Source of the DNA: Minicystis rosea
Lineage (GTDB): Bacteria; Myxococcota_A; Polyangia; Polyangiales; Polyangiaceae
Reading direction: 5' to 3'
DNA length: 64,000 nt
Assembly (NCBI GenBank): GCA_001931535.1
Contig: CP016211.1
Location: 7,363,703 to 7,427,702, forward strand
The notes below the pieces were generated by a model. The model saw only the letters and a list, made by a program, of their open reading frames with translations, was not told the origin of the DNA and did no database searches. Position numbers and translations under genes: made by a program. Shown in pieces: positions 1 to 8,627 of this stretch (position 1 is its first letter; each line of letters starts with the position of its first letter).

Positions 1-728
1 TCGGCCTCCAGCCCTACGCTTGGTCGCGCTCGCTCACGCCGAACCGCGCCGCCAAGATGGATGTCGGTTACTGCAAGTCGCTCGAAGATCTCGCGTCGAA
101 GTCGGACATCTTCACCATCCATCTCCCGCTCAACAAAGCGACGCGCGGCGCCGTCGATCGCAATGTCCTCGAGGCCCTCCCCGACGGCGCCATCGTGGTG
201 AACGCGGCGCGCGCCGAGGTCCTCGATTACGACGCGCTCTCCGACGTGATCACCAAGAAGGGCCTGCGCGTCGGCCTCGACGTCTTCGAGGGCGAGCCCG
301 ACAAGGGCTCGGCGCCCTTCGAGAGCGGGCTCCTCTCGCGCGGCGTCGTCTACGGCACGCCGCACATCGGCGCCTCCACCGAGCAGGCGCAGCGCGCCAT
401 CGCGCGCGAGACGGCGCGCATCATCCGCGCCTTCCTCACCGAGGAGACGGTCCCCAACGTCGTCAACATCTGCGCCACCTCGCCGGCGCGCTTCGCCATC
501 GTCGTGCGCATGCTCGACAAGGTCGGCGTCCTCGCCAACACGCTCGCCGTCCTCAAGCGTCATGGCCTCAACGTCGAAGAGGTCTCCAACACCGTCTTCG
601 AGGGCGCGCTCGCCACCTGTACGAAGCTGCGTGTCTCCGGCCGCCCGAGCGACGCGTGCATCAAAGAGATCGGCGCCTTCGAGGAGATCCTCCACGTCGA
701 CATCGTCTCCCTGCCCAACCTCGCGTGA
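1..728 (+). CDS. serA: D-3-phosphoglycerate dehydrogenase, C-terminal part (5' truncated by window edge)
   Basis: The reading frame is open from base 3 through the window edge, so only about 241 C-terminal residues are visible. The visible part carries the catalytic features of D-isomer 2-hydroxyacid dehydrogenases: the Arg segment VVNAARAEV, the Glu segment GLDVFEGEP and the His segment TPHIGAST. These are followed by a C-terminal ACT domain (ARFAIVVRMLDKVGVLANTL onward). This domain order fits the short SerA type with a single regulatory ACT domain. The enzyme oxidises 3-phosphoglycerate to 3-phosphohydroxypyruvate, the first step of serine synthesis, in the cytosol. ACT domains in SerA commonly mediate serine feedback. 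The next gene begins 5 bp after the stop codon, so the two are probably cotranscribed. Confidence 0.9.
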   Translation, partial: GLQPYAWSRSLTPNRAAKMDVGYCKSLEDLASKSDIFTIHLPLNKATRGAVDRNVLEALPDGAIVVNAARAEVLDYDALSDVITKKGLRVGLDVFEGEPDKGSAPFESGLLSRGVVYGTPHIGASTEQAQRAIARETARIIRAFLTEETVPNVVNICATSPARFAIVVRMLDKVGVLANTLAVLKRHGLNVEEVSNTVFEGALATCTKLRVSGRPSDACIKEIGAFEEILHVDIVSLPNLA

Positions 729-733
729 GCCCC

Positions 734-1483
734 ATGCCCGCCTTGGAACGCTCGGGTCTCTCCTTCGACGATCTCGTCCAGCTCCCTCGATTCGACGCGG
801 CCTCCGCGGTGACGCTCGGGGACAGGCTGCTCACCGCCGCGAGCGCCGAGGGTGAGCTCGCGCGACCCATTCGCCGCGCCCTGGACGCGCTCACGGAAGA
901 TCTCTCCACCCTGCGCCGCGCCGCCGCGGCGCGCCTCGCCTCCGCCGCCGCGACGGATCCCGTCGCCGTGGCCGCCGCCGATCGCACCCTCGACGATTGC
1001 TGGAGCGCGCTCTTCGACTGGCTCACGGGCTTCTCCAAGCTGCCCGAGGGCATCACGCAGGGGGCCGAGGCGCGCTCCATCCTGCACGAGCTCTATCCCG
1101 ATGGGCTCTCGTTCATCCTCCTCCCCTACGAGCTCGAGTGGAACCAATCCGACCTCCGCCTCGCCCGCATCGCCAGCGAGACGTTGGGTGACCACATTCG
1201 CGCCCTCGGCGGCCAGGTCTTCCTCGACGCCTTGATCGAAGCCCACGCCCGCTATGGCAAGCTCCTCGGCCTGCCCCGCGTCGGCCCGCAGGATCCGACG
1301 GCCCGCAGCGTGGCCGAAGCGCTGGAGGGCTTCGGCTCCGCGCTGCGCGTCTACGCGCTCAAGGTCACCGCGTTCGTCGAGATCGACGAGCCCGAGACGG
1401 CCGCCCTCTCGCAACGCCTCTTGGAGCCACTCCTCCACTGGAGCGCCAGCCCCAGGATCGATGTGGAGCTCTCGCTCCACTGA
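734..1483 (+). CDS. Conserved-looking hypothetical protein downstream of serA
   Basis: This encodes a 249-residue soluble protein with no signal peptide or membrane segment. I do not recognise the family. It looks largely alpha-helical, is rich in Ala/Leu/Arg, and has a central stretch (FDWLTGFSKLPEGITQGAEA) that is less biased than the rest. The ATG at 734 lies 5 bp after the serA stop, which argues for cotranscription. The frame stays open a long way upstream, but only as an overlap of serA, so that part was excluded. A role linked to serine metabolism would be guesswork from position alone. Confidence 0.7.
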   Translation: MPALERSGLSFDDLVQLPRFDAASAVTLGDRLLTAASAEGELARPIRRALDALTEDLSTLRRAAAARLASAAATDPVAVAAADRTLDDCWSALFDWLTGFSKLPEGITQGAEARSILHELYPDGLSFILLPYELEWNQSDLRLARIASETLGDHIRALGGQVFLDALIEAHARYGKLLGLPRVGPQDPTARSVAEALEGFGSALRVYALKVTAFVEIDEPETAALSQRLLEPLLHWSASPRIDVELSLH

Positions 1484-1641
1484 CGCTCTGCACCACGGGA
1501 GGGCTCTCCCGACACCCCATCAGCCCTTTCCCGACAACCACGCTTCCATCACCGCATCGGAGGGTCGATATTCGGCCCTCCCGGCGTCTCGTGCCGTCTT
1601 GACCAGCCCGGCCCCCGCGTACCATCGAGAGCGGAGGGGAT

Positions 1642-2142
1642 ATGGGTTACGAGCTGAAGCGGTTGCCCGAAGGCACGCTCGACGGCGCGATGGCCAAGGC
1701 CGAGCATTATCGGGATCTCAACCAGCCCGATGAAGCCGAGAGCATCTGTCGAGACGTCCTCGACATCGATCCTTTGCATCAGATGGCCTTGCGCACGCTC
1801 GGCCTCGCCCTCACCGATCGCTTGCACCACGAGCGCCATCGCGTCTTCGACGAAGCCTTGGTGGTCTTCAAGAAGCTCCACTCCGAATACGAGCGAGCCT
1901 ATTACACGGGCATCACCTGGGAGCGGGTCGCCAAGGTGCAGCTCGAGCAGGGCGAGCCGCGGAACGCCCTTCACTCCTTCGAAAAGGCCCTCGACCTCTT
2001 CGAAAGGGCCGAGACCCTCGGCGCCGGGAAAACCGCCGATCCCATCCTGCGGTGGAATCGCTGCGTCCGCGCCCTCAAGACCCATCCCGATCTCGTCTCC
2101 CAGCAGCGCCAGCCCTCGAGCACCTTCCAATACGACGACTGA
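1642..2142 (+). CDS. TPR-type helical repeat protein
   Basis: This is a 166-residue cytosolic protein made of paired helices typical of tetratricopeptide repeats. Examples are AEHYRDLNQPDEAESICRDV, a central VAKVQLEQGEPRNALHSFEKA and a matching pair between them. TPR proteins act as protein-binding scaffolds; the partner cannot be deduced here. The ATG start is supported by a strong purine-rich Shine-Dalgarno stretch (GGAGGGG) immediately upstream at about 1633-1639. It lies 158 bp downstream of the serA operon and 137 bp before a lipoprotein gene, so it may have its own promoter. The last residues (Gln/Ser-rich, ending in Asp-Asp) look disordered. Confidence 0.75.
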   Translation: MGYELKRLPEGTLDGAMAKAEHYRDLNQPDEAESICRDVLDIDPLHQMALRTLGLALTDRLHHERHRVFDEALVVFKKLHSEYERAYYTGITWERVAKVQLEQGEPRNALHSFEKALDLFERAETLGAGKTADPILRWNRCVRALKTHPDLVSQQRQPSSTFQYDD

Positions 2143-2279
2143 AGCGCAAAGCACGCTGCGGCACGCGCGTTCCTCGGCGGTCGCCGCCATGGAATCGTGC
2201 ACCGACATCGAAGCTCCATCCATATTTCGCACACGAAACACTTGACCGTGAATCGAGATCACGGATAGGGCTTCAATCC

Positions 2280-3242
2280 ATGCGCATCGCCCATGGGATC
2301 GCGGCCTCGAGTCTCGTCCTGCTCGCCGCCTGCTCCGGCGGCGGCGCTGCGGACACCGGCGGCGGCGGCTCCACGAGCATGGGTGGCGCCGGCGGCGGCG
2401 AGCCCGTGGCGGGCCGACCTCCGGGCGTCGCCCTCTGCTATACCCCGCTCGCCGACGAGCACCCAGCCACAGCCGCGTTTTGGGCCGCATTCTCCGCGGG
2501 CGATCGCGATGCCCGCGCCGATGTCATCACCGGGCTCGAAGCTGCGGTGATGGAGCATCCCGCGGAGGAGGAGCTCGCCCTGCTCCTCGGCCTCGCCCAC
2601 CTCTGGCGGGTCGCCGAGCCGCTCGACGGCGAGACGGGCGATCAAGGCATCATGGTCCAATCGGCGCTCGCGGCGAAAGGCAACCTCGAGACCGCTTATA
2701 CGCTCTGCCCCACCGATCACCGCATCCCCGCTTGGCTCGGCGTCATCCTGGTCAACATGGGCCGTGCGCTCGCCAGCCAAACCACGATCGATGCAGGTTT
2801 GGCGATGCTCCAAACGGGCATCGATCATTATCCCTCCTTCGTGCTCTTCTCGAAGCTCCTCGTGTTCGCCGATCAGCCGGTGAGCGATCCCGAATTCCAA
2901 AAGGCCCTCCAAGCCTTCGCCGAGAACAGCGACGCCTGCGCGGCCACGCCCGGCGATCCGGCCTGCGGCGATCACCCGCGGGCCGCGCACAACGTGGAAG
3001 GGTCGAGCATCTTCGTGGGCGACGTGCTCGCCAAGGCCGGCCGCCGCGACGAGGCGCTCGCGCGCTACGAGCGGGGAAAGACAGGCCCCACCTACACATC
3101 CTGGCCCTTCCAAGGCCTGCTCGACGAGCGCATCGCCGGCGTGGACGCCCGCGTGGCCGCCTCCGCCGACACCGATCCCGGAAACGATCCCGACGTGGCG
3201 TGGAAGTCGACCGTGCAATGCGCGGTCTGCCACACCCACTGA
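2280..3242 (+). CDS. Lipoprotein with helical repeats and a C-terminal CxxCH motif
   Basis: This is a 320-residue protein starting with a lipoprotein signal peptide: charged MRIAH, a hydrophobic core, and lipobox LAAC with Cys18. A Gly/Ser-rich linker of about 25 residues follows, typical of myxobacterial surface lipoproteins. The body is helical and TPR-like, with alternating AxxLG and Y/F anchor residues. The last residues read CAVCHTH, a CxxCH heme-attachment motif placed at the extreme C-terminus. If heme is attached this would be a periplasmic or outer-surface cytochrome-like protein; a metal site or chance are alternatives. The frame runs upstream to 2052 but overlaps the TPR gene there, and only the ATG at 2280 gives a signal peptide. 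Confidence 0.75.
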   Translation: MRIAHGIAASSLVLLAACSGGGAADTGGGGSTSMGGAGGGEPVAGRPPGVALCYTPLADEHPATAAFWAAFSAGDRDARADVITGLEAAVMEHPAEEELALLLGLAHLWRVAEPLDGETGDQGIMVQSALAAKGNLETAYTLCPTDHRIPAWLGVILVNMGRALASQTTIDAGLAMLQTGIDHYPSFVLFSKLLVFADQPVSDPEFQKALQAFAENSDACAATPGDPACGDHPRAAHNVEGSSIFVGDVLAKAGRRDEALARYERGKTGPTYTSWPFQGLLDERIAGVDARVAASADTDPGNDPDVAWKSTVQCAVCHTH

Positions 3243-3276
3243 CGGCCATTCCCGCGCCTCGCGCGACGAGCTCCTC

Positions 3277-4011
3277 CTACTCCGAACGTCGCATTCCCAA
3301 CGCATCGGCGAGCGCCGTCTCCACCGCGGCAAACACCTCTCCATCGGCGCTCGCGAGCCTCACCACGAGAGCGCCGCCGGGCGGCTGCCGGCCAATCACG
3401 ACGAGGCCGGGAGCCGTGGCCACGCGGGTCAGCGCCGAAGAGAACCAGAGCGGCAATAGACCGAGCCGCGCCAGCACCGTGTCGAGCACGTCGAGCCCGG
3501 CTCCTCCGTCTTCAGTTTGCCCAAGAACGGCGCGGAAAGGCAGCACATCGGCGACGTGCCGGCGCAGCGCCCTCACACACATCAGCTCGGCGATGGATCC
3601 GGCGAGGATGGTCCCCGCGTCGTCCGCGAGCGAGCCGTAGGTGGTGCCCTTGCGGCTGTTCAAGAGCTCGAGCACGCGCGTGCCGTTGCGCTCGACGAGA
3701 TAGAGATCCTCGAACGGCTCGTCGCGCCCCACGGCGAAGAGCTCGAATCCAGGCGGCGGGTCGCCGTACGTCATGCGGAGCGAGCGGACGAGCACCGCCG
3801 CCGAGGGATCGAGCGTGCCGAAATCGAGCCCTCCGGCGGACTCCCCGAGGCGCTCCAGAAAGCGGCGATGGCCGGCGTCGAGCGGCCGCCCGAGCCCGTC
3901 GGCCACGCCGTCGATCACCTCCGTTGTCGCGCCGCGGATACGCGCGCGAAAGCCTTCATCGAGGGTCTCGCAATAGTCGATGGCGCGATCGATGTCGTCA
4001 ATCTGATTCAT
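3277..4011 (-). CDS. SUKH/SMI1-KNR4-like protein, candidate immunity protein
   Basis: This is a 244-residue soluble protein without signal peptide, last gene of the four-gene minus-strand operon. The segment GLGRPLDAGHRRFLERLGES and the later block around FELFAVGRDEPFEDLYLVER resemble the SMI1/KNR4 (SUKH) fold: a helix with small residues, a 'R/Y-x-F-L' core and paired strands. SUKH proteins are widespread immunity proteins of bacterial polymorphic toxins, often paired with nuclease or deaminase toxins. That fits its place 36 bp downstream of the deaminase-like gene. The assignment rests on recalled sequence pattern rather than a profile match. It is longer than a minimal SUKH domain, and the extra 60-80 C-terminal residues are unassigned. 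It is convergent with the lipoprotein gene at 2280-3242. Confidence 0.55.
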   Translation of the reverse strand: MNQIDDIDRAIDYCETLDEGFRARIRGATTEVIDGVADGLGRPLDAGHRRFLERLGESAGGLDFGTLDPSAAVLVRSLRMTYGDPPPGFELFAVGRDEPFEDLYLVERNGTRVLELLNSRKGTTYGSLADDAGTILAGSIAELMCVRALRRHVADVLPFRAVLGQTEDGGAGLDVLDTVLARLGLLPLWFSSALTRVATAPGLVVIGRQPPGGALVVRLASADGEVFAAVETALADALGMRRSE

Positions 4012-4047
4012 GGCAAACAGCCTATCGATTCTTCCATTCTGCCTACT

Positions 4048-5433
4048 TCAAGTCACGTTCACCGTCAGCGCGGCCCTCGCGCTCGCGCCGCCGCTGGAGA
4101 ACGTGACCTCGACACGTGTGCTCCCGGCGCCGACCGGCTCGATGGTCGCGGCGGCCACGTTGCCCGGATCCGCGCCGCCGGAGAACCGCGCCACACCCGT
4201 ATTCACGATCCGCCATTGATACTGCCCCGCCACCGGCGCGCCGGCCGCGTGAATCACCTGCCCTGCCGGCGCGCTCAGCGGCAACGCGAGCGGCGAGGCC
4301 TCTTGGATGGCGACGGAGAGCACATGGAGCGTGAGCGAGGCCGTCCGGACCATCCCCCCGAGCGTGTATTGCACATCGACGGTGGTCGTCCCGGGAGCGA
4401 CGCTGTCCACGTCGAGGGTGGCCGCGGTGCGAACACCACCCACGTAATTGGCAATCGCCGTGTTCTGGATGGTCCACAAGAACGTGCCCGTGCCCGGTGA
4501 GCCCACGGCGTGGAGCTGGATTTGTGCGGGCGCCGCCGACGCGAACGCGGTCGGCTGCTCTCGAATGGTGACGAGGAGCCCGCGGTTCGGCAGGGCCGGC
4601 GCGTTGACGTAGGGATTCGTGCGCGCGCCGCCGCCGGCATCGCAGAGCATGTGCTCGAAATACACCCGACAATGGTCGCACGAGGCCTGGAGCTGCCCAT
4701 CTTGGCGGTTGTTCATGGTGGCCCCAATCCAGATCTCCGCCATCGAGACGATCTCGAGCCCCAGGTGCAACGCATGAGACAAGATGTGCGTGGCCGCGCA
4801 CCGACCAAAGGACGTATCGTCCCCGTTGTAGGCATTGTACGTGCGCGAGCCTCGCGACGCGCTGGGGATGACCCAGTGCTGGGACAGCTTGCGAGACCAG
4901 TAGACGTTGGGAGCGCCGTAGTTGGGACCGTGATCGGGGCGACCATCGTTGCCGGGAAAGCTCCCCGAGACGCCCCGGAGCTGATAGGTGAGCCCGGCCT
5001 GATCCCGCGCGATGAGGACACCAATCATCTTCCCCGAGCGCTCGAGGGGGAGAGACCCGGTCCCGTCGCAACGATTGCACTCCACGGGGCGAGTGCCCGC
5101 GCCACGGCAGGTGCCACAGCGCAGCGTGCCTCCACCGCCGCAGGGGTGACAACTGCCACCGCGCCCGAACCTACCCGTTCCATCACACTTGCCGCACGTG
5201 TACACCCCGGTTGCGCTGCATCGACCGCAATTCGCATCGAAGGTCCCCGTGGCGTTGCACCGCGCGCACGGCGCGACGTAGCCCGCGGGATCGTAGACCC
5301 ACACGGGCACGTCCTGGAGCCACGGATGCCGCGCGAGGTAGGTCTGCGCATTCAGGGGCATGGGCGTGCCGGGAATCCAGGTGGCCGGGAGCAGCGCGCG
5401 CAGCGCGTGAATCTCCGCGCGCAAGGTCGTCAC
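4048..5433 (-). CDS. Protein with DnaJ-like zinc motifs, deaminase-like domain and Ig-like repeats (candidate effector)
   Basis: This is a 461-residue protein started by GTG at 5433, whose codon overlaps the upstream gene's TGA (GTGA), implying translational coupling. Residues 56-126 hold six CxxCxGxG-like motifs (CARCNATG, CGRCSATG, CGKCDGTG, CHPCGGGG, CGTCRGAG, CNRCDGTG), as in DnaJ zinc fingers. Residues about 170-265 resemble YwqJ-type toxin deaminases: GRCAATHILSHAL and CDHC supply three putative zinc ligands (Cys212, Cys252, Cys255). The catalytic Glu expected in the C-A-E motif is Ala214. Residues about 285-461 are two Ig-like repeats also found in the upstream protein. No signal peptide is present. 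A toxin-like role is inference. The frame is open upstream to 6105, but that part overlaps the neighbour and was excluded. Confidence 0.6.
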   Translation of the reverse strand: MTTLRAEIHALRALLPATWIPGTPMPLNAQTYLARHPWLQDVPVWVYDPAGYVAPCARCNATGTFDANCGRCSATGVYTCGKCDGTGRFGRGGSCHPCGGGGTLRCGTCRGAGTRPVECNRCDGTGSLPLERSGKMIGVLIARDQAGLTYQLRGVSGSFPGNDGRPDHGPNYGAPNVYWSRKLSQHWVIPSASRGSRTYNAYNGDDTSFGRCAATHILSHALHLGLEIVSMAEIWIGATMNNRQDGQLQASCDHCRVYFEHMLCDAGGGARTNPYVNAPALPNRGLLVTIREQPTAFASAAPAQIQLHAVGSPGTGTFLWTIQNTAIANYVGGVRTAATLDVDSVAPGTTTVDVQYTLGGMVRTASLTLHVLSVAIQEASPLALPLSAPAGQVIHAAGAPVAGQYQWRIVNTGVARFSGGADPGNVAAATIEPVGAGSTRVEVTFSSGGASARAALTVNVT

Positions 5434-8027
5434 GGCATTGACGGCGTCGCTCCCGTGTCGGGATGAATGTGGTGATGGATCCTGCGCCCCGCCTGCTGAC
5501 AATAGCGACACGCATCGCCGTGATGATGTGGATGAAAGGGACCGGCGGTGGGCGTCACCGCCATGGGGTGCTGATTCGTCCCCTCGTGCGCGCAGAAATC
5601 GTGAGGCACGGCCACCACGTTGTTGCCCGGTGGAGCCCACGTGATCTCGGAGCAACGCATCGTCCACACGTCGACGTCGATGGACGCCGACGCGGTGACG
5701 CCAGCCAGCGTGTACCGGACCTCCGCCGTCGACCGGCCTCTGTGCTGCGTCTTCACCGTGACGTTGAGCCCATTGCGGGAGCCGTGATAACCGAGCGCCT
5801 GCGGGCCATTGTGCTGAAGCGGTTGCCAGCTCGGCGTGCCCGACACCGGGGTTCCTACGGCGTTGAGGACGCTCTGCTGATTCCCAACGTTGGGGTGCAG
5901 CAGATCGAGCGTCGCTCCCTGCGTGATCGCGACATGCACCACGTGGAAGGGGACGGTCGCCGGCGCGGACGTGAGCGTCCCGATCGTGTACGTCACCGAG
6001 ACCTGGGTCGTACCGGGCGCGACCCCTTGGAGATCGACCGCCGCCACGTCGCCGGGGTCGCCCCCACCGACGTAATTGGCAATCGCGGTGCTCTGAATCG
6101 TCCACGTATAACGGCCGCCGCCGGGTGCCCCCTGGGCGGTGAGCCTAGCTTGATTCGGGTTCACCGCATCGTGAACGACGGCGCCGTGCGGCTCGGCAAT
6201 CCGAACGGTGGGCACCACGCCGAGGACCCGCAGCGTGACCGCGAGAGGCCCGCTCGGAGCATCGGATTCGATCGTCACCGTCGCCTGCTGAGATCCGGTG
6301 GCGTTCGGCGTGCACGTGATGGTGAACGTCCCCTTCGCGTTCCCGTCCTGCGAAAGCGGGTCGATGGGATCATCGAAGCCTTCCCGGCTCGTGATGCTGA
6401 AATGGGTCGCCGGCTCGACCTCGATCCCCGTCACACGCAGCGGCGCCGAGCCGGGGTTCGTGATGGTGAAGGTCTCTGTGTCAGAGGTGCCTTGGAGCAG
6501 CTTGCCAAAATTCTTGTTCTTCCGATCGACGGCAATCTCGGGCTGGACCCCTTTGGCCGTGAGCTCGACGACGATCGGTTTGGCCTCGTTGGCCGCGTCG
6601 GAGCGAACGATGAGCCGCGCCCGGCGCGGGCCGAGGGCGGTGGTCTGGCACTCGACCTCGATGAGCACCTCGGCTTCGGGGTCATCGCGGAGCGGCGCGA
6701 GATCGACCGACTCGCCCCCAGCGACGATGGTGAAGTCCTGGGGTTTGGGAATCTCGATCTTCGTGATGTGGAGCGTGGCGCCGCCGGGGTTCGTGACGCG
6801 GAACGTCTGTCTCTTCGGCTCCCCATCGACGAGCACCTCCTCGAAATCGAAGCTCCGATGATCGATGGCGATCTCGGGTTGGACGCCCTCGGCCGTGAGC
6901 GCGACGGCGACGGGCTCGCTCTCGTTGACGGCGTCGGAGTGAATGACGAGCCGCGCCTCGTGCTCGCCGACGACGGTGGGCAGGCTCGTGACCTCGATGA
7001 CCAGCTCGGCGCCCGACTCGCTCGATGGCTGGAGCGGCTCGGTCGGTTTGCCGCCCGCCGTGATGGTGAATCCTTCGGAATCGACGAGCTCGATCTTCGT
7101 GATGTGGAGCGGCGCGCTGCCCGGATTCGTGACGTGAAACGTCTGCTTCTTGGGCTTTCCTTCGAGGAGGATCCGCTCGAAATCCCACTCCCTGCGATCC
7201 ACCGCGATCTCGGGCGCGACGCCCTCGGCCTCGAGCACGACGATGACCGGCCCGCCGTGCGCATCGGAGTCGATCCTCAGGACGGCGGTTCGCTTGCCGA
7301 CGGCGACCGGCGTATAGGTCATCTCGAATTGCACCTCGGCCTTGGGGTCCGAGGCTCGGCACTGGAGGCGTCCAATCGGGTCGCCCTTCGAGATCTCGAA
7401 CCCTTCCTCTTCACCCGACATCCCGGCGGATTGCACGTCCAACCAATCGACGCCTGGGTTCGTGATGACGAAGGTCACCGGCGTCGACGGCTGGCCCACG
7501 ACGATCCGACCGAAATCGTGGCGAGGGGGCGTGACGTCGATCTCCGGATATCCGGCGATGACGACGAGCGTGACCGACACCGGCCCACCGACGTTCACGG
7601 CATTGGACTCGATTTGAACGGTGGCTCGCTTGTCCCCCGCCGAGGACGGCAGACACGTGCAGAGAAACGTGCGCTGCTCTCGAGGTGGGATGGTGACGCC
7701 ATCGAGGTCGGACACGAGCTCGAAATCCTCGGTGCCCTGCGGATGAAGCCGCACGGAGTGGATCACCAAGTCGTCGTCCCCGACGCTGGTAATCGTGATC
7801 ACCTGCTGCTTCGCCACGAGGCCCAGCGGCTCCATGATGCCGAAGTCCTTGTGCTGGGGAGAGACCTCGATACGCGGCTTCTTGGCGCATTCGAGCATCC
7901 CCATGATCGGGAAGCTCCGAACGTGCAGCCGCGCCTCGATGGCCACGGTGAGCAGCTCGCACGCGCCCTCGGTGACGCCGCCTATCCCTTCGACCTTCTC
8001 GCAGGGCGTGCCCTCTTTTTCACACAC
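5430..8027 (-). CDS. Large Hydin/ASPM-type and Ig-like repeat protein
   Basis: This is an 865-residue protein. After a Cys-containing N-terminus (about 60 residues) come five repeats of about 105-115 residues, each opening with a P-x-I-x-V...F pattern (PEIAVDRREWDFERILLEG, PEIAIDHRSFDFEEVLVDG). These match the ASPM/SPD-2/Hydin 'choice-of-anchor D' Ig-like fold. Two or three other Ig-like units follow; one (WTIQSTAIANYVGGGDPGD) is nearly the same as a unit in the downstream protein. The C-terminus is Cys/His-rich (HPHHHGDACRYC, HHHIH), a possible metal site. I chose GTG at 8027, just after the upstream gene's stop; a few alternatives nearby cannot be excluded. There is no signal peptide. It probably acts as a structural, delivery or carrier component for the neighbouring candidate effector. 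Confidence 0.65.
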   Translation of the reverse strand: MCEKEGTPCEKVEGIGGVTEGACELLTVAIEARLHVRSFPIMGMLECAKKPRIEVSPQHKDFGIMEPLGLVAKQQVITITSVGDDDLVIHSVRLHPQGTEDFELVSDLDGVTIPPREQRTFLCTCLPSSAGDKRATVQIESNAVNVGGPVSVTLVVIAGYPEIDVTPPRHDFGRIVVGQPSTPVTFVITNPGVDWLDVQSAGMSGEEEGFEISKGDPIGRLQCRASDPKAEVQFEMTYTPVAVGKRTAVLRIDSDAHGGPVIVVLEAEGVAPEIAVDRREWDFERILLEGKPKKQTFHVTNPGSAPLHITKIELVDSEGFTITAGGKPTEPLQPSSESGAELVIEVTSLPTVVGEHEARLVIHSDAVNESEPVAVALTAEGVQPEIAIDHRSFDFEEVLVDGEPKRQTFRVTNPGGATLHITKIEIPKPQDFTIVAGGESVDLAPLRDDPEAEVLIEVECQTTALGPRRARLIVRSDAANEAKPIVVELTAKGVQPEIAVDRKNKNFGKLLQGTSDTETFTITNPGSAPLRVTGIEVEPATHFSITSREGFDDPIDPLSQDGNAKGTFTITCTPNATGSQQATVTIESDAPSGPLAVTLRVLGVVPTVRIAEPHGAVVHDAVNPNQARLTAQGAPGGGRYTWTIQSTAIANYVGGGDPGDVAAVDLQGVAPGTTQVSVTYTIGTLTSAPATVPFHVVHVAITQGATLDLLHPNVGNQQSVLNAVGTPVSGTPSWQPLQHNGPQALGYHGSRNGLNVTVKTQHRGRSTAEVRYTLAGVTASASIDVDVWTMRCSEITWAPPGNNVVAVPHDFCAHEGTNQHPMAVTPTAGPFHPHHHGDACRYCQQAGRRIHHHIHPDTGATPSMP

Positions 8028-8038
8028 GTTCGCACCAT

Positions 8039-8392
8039 CTAGGGGAGGACGGAGAGACTCCGTAGATGCTCGATTGCAGCGTCGTAGAGCCGAGCCATGC
8101 GCGCGTGCGCCTCCACCGTCCGGCGATCGGCGAGGATGCGCGCGGCCCACGGCGCCTCGGGGAAGCCCGGCCCGAACATGAACGTGAGATCGATGAAATG
8201 CGCGATCTCACGCTCTCCCTCGAAGCCTTGCCGGACGGCGCCGGCCCGCGCCGCACGAATCGCCTTCCGCGTCTCCGCCGGCCCGAGCGCCGCGACGTGA
8301 CGAGGAAAGAAGGTGGTCACATGCTCCAAGACGGCGCTCTCGAAGGCGACGCGCCCCAGCTCGTCTCTCTGCGCCGTACGGATGGTGAACAT
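8039..8392 (-). CDS. Small conserved protein, first gene of the candidate effector operon
   Basis: This is a 117-residue soluble protein beginning MFTIRTAQRDELGRVAFESA. From memory, proteins of this type (an 'MFxIRxxQ' start, an 'FFPxHxxALG' segment, an Arg-rich 'AARAGAVRQGFEGEREIAHF' helix and an 'FGPGFPEAPWA' segment) occur beside secreted-effector and type VI secretion genes. There they may be chaperones or adaptors; the family has no firm function that I know of. The ATG at 8392 is preceded by AGGGAGG with good spacing; upstream in-frame sequence lacks a better start. Its stop is 11 bp before the putative GTG of the repeat protein. It probably leads a single transcript running to 3277. 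Confidence 0.6.
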   Translation of the reverse strand: MFTIRTAQRDELGRVAFESAVLEHVTTFFPRHVAALGPAETRKAIRAARAGAVRQGFEGEREIAHFIDLTFMFGPGFPEAPWAARILADRRTVEAHARMARLYDAAIEHLRSLSVLP

Positions 8393-8627
8393 GACAGCCT
8401 CCCTGCACACCGGCCGCCGATGGTAGAGGCCGTCCGGCGCGACCGTCAACGCGCCTCGTTGGGTGTGGTCGGCAGCCTGATGTCGTTCGGGCAGCGGCGC
8501 GCGGCTCTTCATTCACGCGGCCAAGGACTTTGTCCGCATCCCGATGCGACGAACGTGAGGCCCGAAGCGGCGAAACATGCTGGAAATCTCAGGTGGATCA
8601 CGGGGTGGTGGGGCCCCGCCGTGTGAA

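Noticed and set aside
20..733. Long open frame fused ahead of the gene at 734
   Set aside because: It overlaps serA in another frame and is Arg/His-rich; the serA frame has clear enzyme motifs. Only the part from ATG 734 looks like protein.
5434..6105. Upstream extension of the zinc-motif/deaminase-like gene
   Set aside because: It overlaps the coding part of the Ig-repeat protein; the GTGA overlap at 5430-5433 is a natural start.
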